Origin: Pseudomonadota bacterium
Lineage (GTDB): Bacteria > Pseudomonadota > Alphaproteobacteria > Ferrovibrionales > Ferrovibrionaceae
Direction: 5' to 3'
DNA length: 7,983 bases
Assembly (NCBI GenBank): GCA_023434425.1
Contig: JAEYSS010000019.1
Coordinates: 1-7,983, forward strand
A model generated the notes under the pieces. The model saw only the letters and a list, made by a program, of their open reading frames with translations. It was not told the DNA's origin and made no database searches. This document shows positions 3,691 to 7,983 of this stretch, piece after piece; position 1 is the stretch's first letter; the number at the start of each line of letters is the position of its first letter. A program made the translations under genes and the position numbers.

Positions 3691-4917
3691 CTAGCGCCGG
3701 CAGGCGGCGAGGTCGAAACCATCGAGTTTGGCCGATTCAAGGCGCGCCGCGGTGAAGTCGGTGGCGAGATGCCGGCCGCTGAACCGGCCGTTGCCGAGAT
3801 AGATCGGCAGCTCGCCCGGCACAGCCTGCTGCAGGTCGGCCCAGCGCAGATCCGCCTGACTGAAGCGCACGCCGGCGATCCGCGCCGCCTGGAAGCTGGC
3901 GCCGGTGAGGTTGGCGCGGGTGAAGCTGGCGAGCAGCAGGCTGGCTCGCTCGAAACTGCAGCCACGCAGATCGCAGCCGGAGAAATCGGCGCCATCCAGT
4001 TCCAGGCCCGAGAAGTCGTGATACGGCAACCGCTGGCCGGCCAGGTTGAGCTGCTGGCCGCCGGCACCGTCGGTCTGCATCCAGGCGCGATGCTGGGCGA
4101 TGGCGGCGGTCAGGTCCGCCGCGAAATGGGCCGATGCGACCAGCGGCGGTGGAGCCTTGCTGAATCCCGCCGTATCGACGCCGCGCAGGATTGCGCCGGA
4201 GAAATCCGCGCCGAAGGCGGCAACATTCTCCACCGTGGCATTGACGATCTGCGCGCCGCTTAAATTCGCGCCGGTCAGCCGTGTGCCGATCAGGCGGGAG
4301 TCGCTTAAGTTGGCGCCGCTGAGATTGGCGTAGGACAAATCCGCGCCGCGCAGGCTGCTGCCGAAAAAATTCGCGCCGGACAGATCCGCGCCCACCATTG
4401 ATGCGCCACTGAGATCGACGCCAGAGAATTGCGCCCGCGACGCCGTGGCGTAATCCAGCAGGCAGTTGCTGAGATCGGACATCTCGCTGCCGACGCGCGC
4501 CGATGAGAAATCCGGCGCATGCTGCTCGGCCCCGCCTCTGGCATGACTGGGCCGCATCATCACGCCGCCACGAAAATCGGCATCGACCAGAATGGCGTTG
4601 TTGAGATTGGCGCCGCGCAGATTGGTGCCGCGCAGGATGGCGCGGGTCAGATTGGCCTGCTGCAGGTCGGCACGGGCGAGATCGGCGCCGAACAGGTCGG
4701 CCTCGGCCAGGTCCGCACGCGAAAAGCGGGCGGCGCGCAGGTTGCTGCCGGCCAGCCGGGCGCGCGGCATGGCGCGACCCTCGAAATTGGCATTTTCCAG
4801 ATCGCGATGTGCCAGATCGACAATCTCTGCCACCTCTGCCGTGGCCACGGCAGAGGAGTCCCAGATCGTAGGATCCCGGCGGGAAAGCGGCTGGCGATGG
4901 CGGTTGGCGGTCGGCAT
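3691..4917 (-). CDS. Pentapeptide-repeat protein, 408 aa
   Basis: The protein is dominated by A(D/N)LXX-type five-residue repeats, which fold as a right-handed quadrilateral beta-helix. Repeat tracts lie at about 34-116, 161-249 and 289-365, with weaker repeats to 404. They are broken by a loop at 117-160 (MMRPSHARGGAEQHAP) and a helical linker at 250-288 (HFAADLTAAIAQHRAWM, then TDGAGGQQ). No signal peptide or membrane segment is seen. Some family members mimic DNA and protect gyrase, but that cannot be inferred here. ATG at 4917 lacks a clear ribosome site. M50 (4770) has GAGGG upstream, but repeats DLAHR, DLENA and NFEGR run in phase before it, so the longer form is favoured. Residues 21-29 are encoded by a 24-bp perfect palindrome. 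The gene is apparently monocistronic. Confidence 0.88.
   Translation of the reverse strand: MPTANRHRQPLSRRDPTIWDSSAVATAEVAEIVDLAHRDLENANFEGRAMPRARLAGSNLRAARFSRADLAEADLFGADLARADLQQANLTRAILRGTNLRGANLNNAILVDADFRGGVMMRPSHARGGAEQHAPDFSSARVGSEMSDLSNCLLDYATASRAQFSGVDLSGASMVGADLSGANFFGSSLRGADLSYANLSGANLSDSRLIGTRLTGANLSGAQIVNATVENVAAFGADFSGAILRGVDTAGFSKAPPPLVASAHFAADLTAAIAQHRAWMQTDGAGGQQLNLAGQRLPYHDFSGLELDGADFSGCDLRGCSFERASLLLASFTRANLTGASFQAARIAGVRFSQADLRWADLQQAVPGELPIYLGNGRFSGRHLATDFTAARLESAKLDGFDLAACRR
4833..4856. repeat. 24-bp perfect palindrome inside the pentapeptide gene
   Basis: Each half is CCTCTGCCGTGG (plus strand, 4833-4844) followed by its exact reverse complement (4845-4856), with no spacer. 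It encodes residues 21-29 (SAVATAEV region) before the first repeat. Immediately beside it on the minus strand GGCAGAG is repeated directly. It may be an operator, a structured mRNA segment near the 5' end, or chance from a low-complexity Ala/Val/Thr/Glu stretch. Confidence 0.85.
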
Positions 4918-4947
4918 GGCAGGCGGGGGGGTCTCGAAGCGGGCGCC

Positions 4948-4990
4948 TGTCTAGCACATTCCGTATGTATGCAAAGGATTATGTTTTATA
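4948..4990 (-). promoter_or_regulatory. Possible promoter region of the pentapeptide gene
   Basis: This is the only A/T-rich patch upstream of the gene. It holds TATAAA (4990-4985), CATAAT (4983-4978) and TTGCAT (4974-4969) followed after 15 nt by TAGACA (4953-4948) on the minus strand. None forms a convincing -35/-10 pair, but the patch lies directly after the pnt terminator and before the start codon, so the promoter is probably here. Confidence 0.3.
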
Positions 4991-4998
4991 GCCCTTCC

Positions 4999-5034
4999 AA
5001 ACAGAAACGGCCCGGAACGCAGGTTCCGGGCCGT
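4999..5034 (-). terminator. Intrinsic terminator of the pnt operon
   Basis: ACGGCCCGGAAC (5007-5018) and GTTCCGGGCCGT (5023-5034) form a perfect 12-bp stem with a 4-nt loop. On the minus strand it is followed by TTCTGTTT, giving a proper terminator orientation for pntB, about 68 nt after its stop codon. Confidence 0.9.
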
Positions 5035-5057
5035 CCGACTGGGTGAATACAATTTCC

Positions 5058-5086
5058 TCGCGCCGCCAGAATGACTTGGCGAGCGA
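5058..5086. other. Imperfect hairpin between pntB and its terminator
   Basis: TCGC-GC-CGCC (5058-5067) can pair with GGCG-A-GCGA (5078-5086) around a 10-nt loop. There is no T-tract, so it is not a terminator by itself; it may only be an mRNA 3' structure. Confidence 0.3.
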
Positions 5087-5102
5087 ATAATCCCTTTGGG
5101 TG

Positions 5103-6500
5103 CTACAGCCCCTTGACGATGTCCTCGACCATCTTCTTGGCGTCGGCCAATAACATCATCGTGTTGTCCTTGTAGAACAGCTCGTTGTCGATGCCGGCAT
5201 AACCCGAGGCCATCGAGCGCTTCACGAACAGCACCGTCTTGGCCTTGTCGACATCCAGAATCGGCATGCCGAAGATCGGACTTTTCGGATCGTCGCGCGC
5301 GGCCGGGTTGGTCACGTCGTTGGCGCCGATCACGAAGGCGACGTCGGCGGTCTGGAATTCGGAATTGATCTCCTCCAGCTCGAACACCTCGTCATAAGAC
5401 ACGTTGGCCTCAGCCAGCAGCACGTTCATATGACCGGGCATGCGACCCGCCACCGGATGGATGGCGTATTTCACTTCCACGCCCTCTTCCTTCAGCTTGT
5501 CGCCCATTTCGCGCAGGGCATGCTGGGCCTGCGACACCGCCATGCCGTAGCCCGGCACGATGATGACCTTGCCGGCATTCTTCATGATGAAGGCAGCGTC
5601 GTCGGCCGAGCCCTTCTTGTAGGCGCGGTCGACCTTCTCGCCGCCGGCAGCTGCCGACGTGTCGCCGCCAAAGCCGCCGAGGATGACGTTGAACAGCGAG
5701 CGGTTCATGCCCTTGCACATGATGTAGGACAGGATCGCGCCCGAAGACCCGACCAGCGCGCCGGTGACGATCAGCGCCGGATTCTGCAGCGTGAAGCCGA
5801 TGCCGGCCGCAGCCCAGCCGGAATAGCTGTTCAGCATCGAAACGACGACAGGCATGTCGGCGCCGCCGATCGGGATGATGATGGTGAAGCCGACGATCAG
5901 TGCCAGGATGGTGACGGCCCAGAACAGTTCGCGGCTCGGGTTCATGCAGAAGGCGACAACGAGGGCGAGGATGCCCAGGCCGATTGCCGCGTTCAGGATA
6001 TGCTGGCCCTTGAAGATCACCGGGCTGCCCGAGACCAGGCCCTGCAGCTTGGCAAACGCCACCAGCGACCCCGAGAAGGTGATGATACCGATCACCACGC
6101 CGAGCGCCATCTCGATACGCGCCGCCACCGTGATCTGGCCGGCGGCATTGAGAATGCCGTAGGGCGCCGGATTGTAGAAGGCAGCCGCGGCCACCAGCAC
6201 GGCAGCGAGGCCAACCAGCGAGTGCATGGCGGCAACCAGCTGTGGCATCGCCGTCATCTGGATACGGCGAGCCAGCACGGTGCCGACGCCACCGCCGATC
6301 ACCAGCGCGACGATCACCCAGGCGATGGAGCCCGAGAGATCGCCAAGGTTGGCAATGGTGGTCAACACGGCAATACCCATGCCGACCATGCCGTAGGTGT
6401 TGCCCTTGCGGCTGGTTTCCGGCGAGGAAAGCCCGCGCAGCGCGAGGATGAAAAGAATGGAGCTGACGAGATAGAGCAGCGCGGTCAGTTGGAGCGACAT
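5103..6500 (-). CDS. pntB: NAD(P) transhydrogenase subunit beta
   Basis: This 465-aa membrane subunit of the proton-translocating transhydrogenase carries the second part of the membrane domain and the NADP(H)-binding domain III. Its length matches the Rhodospirillum type. About eight or nine hydrophobic segments fill residues 1-265, including the conserved MPQLVAAMHSLVG with H93 and GGADMPVVVSMLNSYSGW (212-229) with D215, positions tied to proton transfer in the family. Domain III (about 290-465) has the NADP motif GYGMAV (317-322), AGRMPGHMNVLLAEA (351-365), GANDVTNPAA (392-401) and KRSMASGYAG (427-436). ATG at 6500 is supported by GAGGG 7 nt upstream, overlapping the pntAB stop (10-nt gap). 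It is the last gene of the operon, followed by a terminator. Confidence 0.98.
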   Translation of the reverse strand: MSLQLTALLYLVSSILFILALRGLSSPETSRKGNTYGMVGMGIAVLTTIANLGDLSGSIAWVIVALVIGGGVGTVLARRIQMTAMPQLVAAMHSLVGLAAVLVAAAAFYNPAPYGILNAAGQITVAARIEMALGVVIGIITFSGSLVAFAKLQGLVSGSPVIFKGQHILNAAIGLGILALVVAFCMNPSRELFWAVTILALIVGFTIIIPIGGADMPVVVSMLNSYSGWAAAGIGFTLQNPALIVTGALVGSSGAILSYIMCKGMNRSLFNVILGGFGGDTSAAAGGEKVDRAYKKGSADDAAFIMKNAGKVIIVPGYGMAVSQAQHALREMGDKLKEEGVEVKYAIHPVAGRMPGHMNVLLAEANVSYDEVFELEEINSEFQTADVAFVIGANDVTNPAARDDPKSPIFGMPILDVDKAKTVLFVKRSMASGYAGIDNELFYKDNTMMLLADAKKMVEDIVKGL

Positions 6501-6510
6501 GGCGCGGCCC

Positions 6511-6810
6511 TCACTTCTTTTCTTTTTTCTTGTACATCGCCAGCATGCGCTGCGTGACGAGGAAGCCGCCGAAGATGTTCACGGCCGCCAGCGCAATGGC
6601 GATCAGGCCGAAGATCTTCGACGCATCGAACACGGCCGAGGCGCCGGCGGCGATCAGCGCGCCAACGATGATGACCGAGGAGATCGCGTTGGTGACGCTC
6701 ATCAGCGGCGTATGCAGCGCCGGCGTCACGCTCCAGACCACGTAGTAGCCGACGAAGCAGGCCAGTGCGAAAACGGTCAGCAGCGAGAAGAAGGAGTAAA
6801 TCTCACCCAT
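6511..6810 (-). CDS. pntAB: NAD(P) transhydrogenase subunit alpha, part 2
   Basis: This 99-aa membrane protein supplies the first part of the membrane domain, which in E. coli is fused to the end of PntA. Three hydrophobic segments are visible at about 5-28, 44-60 and 66-88. Between them is VWSVTPALHTPLMSVTNAIS (25-44), the highly conserved loop of this subunit. The C-terminus is very basic (YKKKEKK). ATG at 6810 follows the pntAA stop by 2 nt, and an AGAGGGG ribosome site lies 8 nt upstream within the end of pntAA. A longer in-frame extension up to 6948 only reads the pntAA 3' end in another frame and is rejected. The protein must assemble with PntAA and PntB in the cytoplasmic membrane. Confidence 0.96.
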   Translation of the reverse strand: MGEIYSFFSLLTVFALACFVGYYVVWSVTPALHTPLMSVTNAISSVIIVGALIAAGASAVFDASKIFGLIAIALAAVNIFGGFLVTQRMLAMYKKKEKK

Positions 6811-6812
6811 GA

Positions 6813-7964
6813 TCAGTTCCCCTCTTTCAGCTGCGGATGGACCACCTGGCCCTCGCGCACCACGCAGGTGCCCGTCACGGTTTCGTCGTCCAGGTTGAAT
6901 TTGAAGACCTTGCCGTCCTTGTCCCAGTGCGGCGACAGGAAGTTCCACAGGTTCTTGGCATAGAGGTTGGACGCATCGACCGGCACGCGGCTGGGATAGT
7001 TGCTGTAGCCGACGACCTTCACGCCGTTCACATTCACCACCTCGTCGACCTTGCTGAGCGGGCAGTTGCCGCCGGACTCGACCGCGAGATCGATGATCAC
7101 CGAGCCGGGGCGCATCGAACGCACCATCTCTTCGGTCACCAGCACCGGGGCCGGGCGGCCCGGGATCAGTGCGGTGGTGATGATGATGTCCTGCTTCTTC
7201 ACCGTCTCGGCAATCAGCGCGGCCTGCTTGGCCTTGTACTCGGCCGACATTTCCTTGGCATAGCCGCCGGCGGTCTGCGAGGCGCGGGCTTCTTCATCGT
7301 CGACCCAGACGAATTTGCCGCCGAGGCTTTCGACCTGCTCCTTGGTGGCCGGACGGACGTCGGTGGCCGAGACCACGGCGCCGAGGCGCTTGGCGGTGGC
7401 AATCGCCTGCAGGCCTGCCACGCCAACGCCCATGACAAAGACGCGGGCCGGGGCAATCGTACCGGCCGAAGTCATCATCATCGGGAAGGCGCGGCCGAAA
7501 TGCTGCGCGGCATCCAGCACAGACTTATAGCCGGCGAGGTTGGACTGCGAGGAGAGAATGTCCATCGACTGCGCACGCGTGATGCGCGGCATCAGTTCCA
7601 TGGCATAGGCCGAGATGCCGGCGGCAGCATAGGCTTTCACCTGCTCGCGCTGCTGCAGCGGCTGCAGGGCCGAGACGAGAACGGCGCCCTTCTTCAGCAG
7701 CGCCAGTTCGTCGTTGCCTTCCGCAGCCGTCATGGGCCGCTGTACCTTCAGCACCAGATCGGCATCGCCGACGGTGCTCTTCGCATCAGGCGCGATCTGC
7801 GCACCCATGGCGGTGTACTGGTCGTCGGGGATGTCGGCGGCCGTGCCGGCGCCGGTCTCGATCACGACCGTGCAGCCGAGGCCGACGAATTTCTTCACCG
7901 TTTCCGGCGAGGCCGCGACGCGCTTTTCTCCGGCGCGGCGTTCCTTCGGTATTCCGATTTTCAT
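6813..7964 (-). CDS. pntAA: NAD(P) transhydrogenase subunit alpha, part 1
   Basis: This 383-aa soluble domain I binds NAD(H) and passes hydride to NADP+ on PntB, coupled to proton entry: NADH + NADP+ with one proton moved inward. It starts MKIGIPKER, typical of the alanine dehydrogenase/PNT N-terminal family. The RQD loop is visible (R127, Q132, D135 in PRITRAQSMD). The Rossmann motif GVGVAG (179-184) is followed by the acidic end of the next strand, D202 (ATDVRP). A tyrosine sits in the expected mobile loop (Y235, GGYAKEM). These numbers agree with my memory of the R. rubrum protein. The sequence ends before any membrane segment, which confirms the split alpha subunit. ATG at 7964 has GGGGGGAG about 5 nt upstream. 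The operon promoter lies outside the window. Confidence 0.98.
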   Translation of the reverse strand: MKIGIPKERRAGEKRVAASPETVKKFVGLGCTVVIETGAGTAADIPDDQYTAMGAQIAPDAKSTVGDADLVLKVQRPMTAAEGNDELALLKKGAVLVSALQPLQQREQVKAYAAAGISAYAMELMPRITRAQSMDILSSQSNLAGYKSVLDAAQHFGRAFPMMMTSAGTIAPARVFVMGVGVAGLQAIATAKRLGAVVSATDVRPATKEQVESLGGKFVWVDDEEARASQTAGGYAKEMSAEYKAKQAALIAETVKKQDIIITTALIPGRPAPVLVTEEMVRSMRPGSVIIDLAVESGGNCPLSKVDEVVNVNGVKVVGYSNYPSRVPVDASNLYAKNLWNFLSPHWDKDGKVFKFNLDDETVTGTCVVREGQVVHPQLKEGN

Positions 7965-7968
7965 GATG

Positions 7969-7983
7969 ACTCCCCCCGAACCC
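7969..7983 (-). promoter_or_regulatory. Ribosome-binding site of pntAA
   Basis: On the minus strand GGGGGGAG precedes the ATG at 7964 by about 5 nt, giving a purine-rich Shine-Dalgarno at normal spacing. The promoter itself is not in the window. Confidence 0.6.

Noticed and set aside
4770..4917. M50 (4770) as the pentapeptide protein start because of GAGGG upstream
   Set aside because: Three pentapeptide units lie in phase before M50, and M50 itself occupies the central position of a repeat, so the reading frame upstream is coding.
3737..4957. 406-codon minus-strand open frame overlapping the pentapeptide gene in another frame
   Set aside because: Its translation is arginine/proline-rich frame-shadow sequence, while the alternative frame shows regular pentapeptide repeats.
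5430..6557. 375-codon plus-strand open frame opposite pntB
   Set aside because: It is a histidine/aspartate/arginine-rich shadow of the well-conserved pntB frame.

Overview
The window looks like chromosomal DNA from a GC-rich alphaproteobacterium, probably of the Rhodospirillales type. This rests on the three-gene (pntAA-pntAB-pntB) form of the proton-translocating transhydrogenase, the GreB and cold-shock sequences, and the class of palindromic intergenic repeats. No rRNA, tRNA, CRISPR array, transposase or phage gene is visible. The content is mostly housekeeping, with several poorly characterised small or regulatory genes.

Layout, left to right. (1) At 1-1012 a minus-strand pair, greB followed by a very small ParB-like domain protein (4-bp ATGA overlap), is bracketed by two copies of a composite palindromic repeat. 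The second copy fills most of the gap to a divergent YaiI/YqxD (UPF0178) gene on the plus strand. (2) At 1501-2401 a minus-strand block reads from a promoter at about 2374-2401 through a roughly 146-nt leader, a CspA-family cold-shock gene, a strong intrinsic terminator, then two small conserved-looking genes. These encode 57 and 74 aa; the 57-aa gene is easily missed because of its size. (3) At 2566-3684 lies a plus-strand protein with a divergent class III nucleotidyl-cyclase-like core. It converges, with only 6 nt between stop codons, on (4) a 408-aa minus-strand pentapeptide-repeat protein at 3691-4917. (5) At 5000-7964 is the complete minus-strand pntAA-pntAB-pntB operon with its terminator; its promoter lies beyond the right edge.

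Function. The pnt genes encode the membrane enzyme that makes NADPH from NADH using the proton gradient. GreB rescues backtracked RNA polymerase. The cold-shock protein is an RNA chaperone. The roles of the ParB-like protein, UPF0178 protein, two small basic/polar proteins, cyclase-like protein and pentapeptide protein cannot be fixed from sequence alone.

I found no clear undescribed multi-gene system. The points most worth a second look are the terminator placed directly in front of the 57-aa gene's ribosome-binding site downstream of a cold-shock gene, the dyad over the csp -10 box, the cyclase-like protein with altered active-site residues, and the 24-bp perfect palindrome inside the pentapeptide gene.
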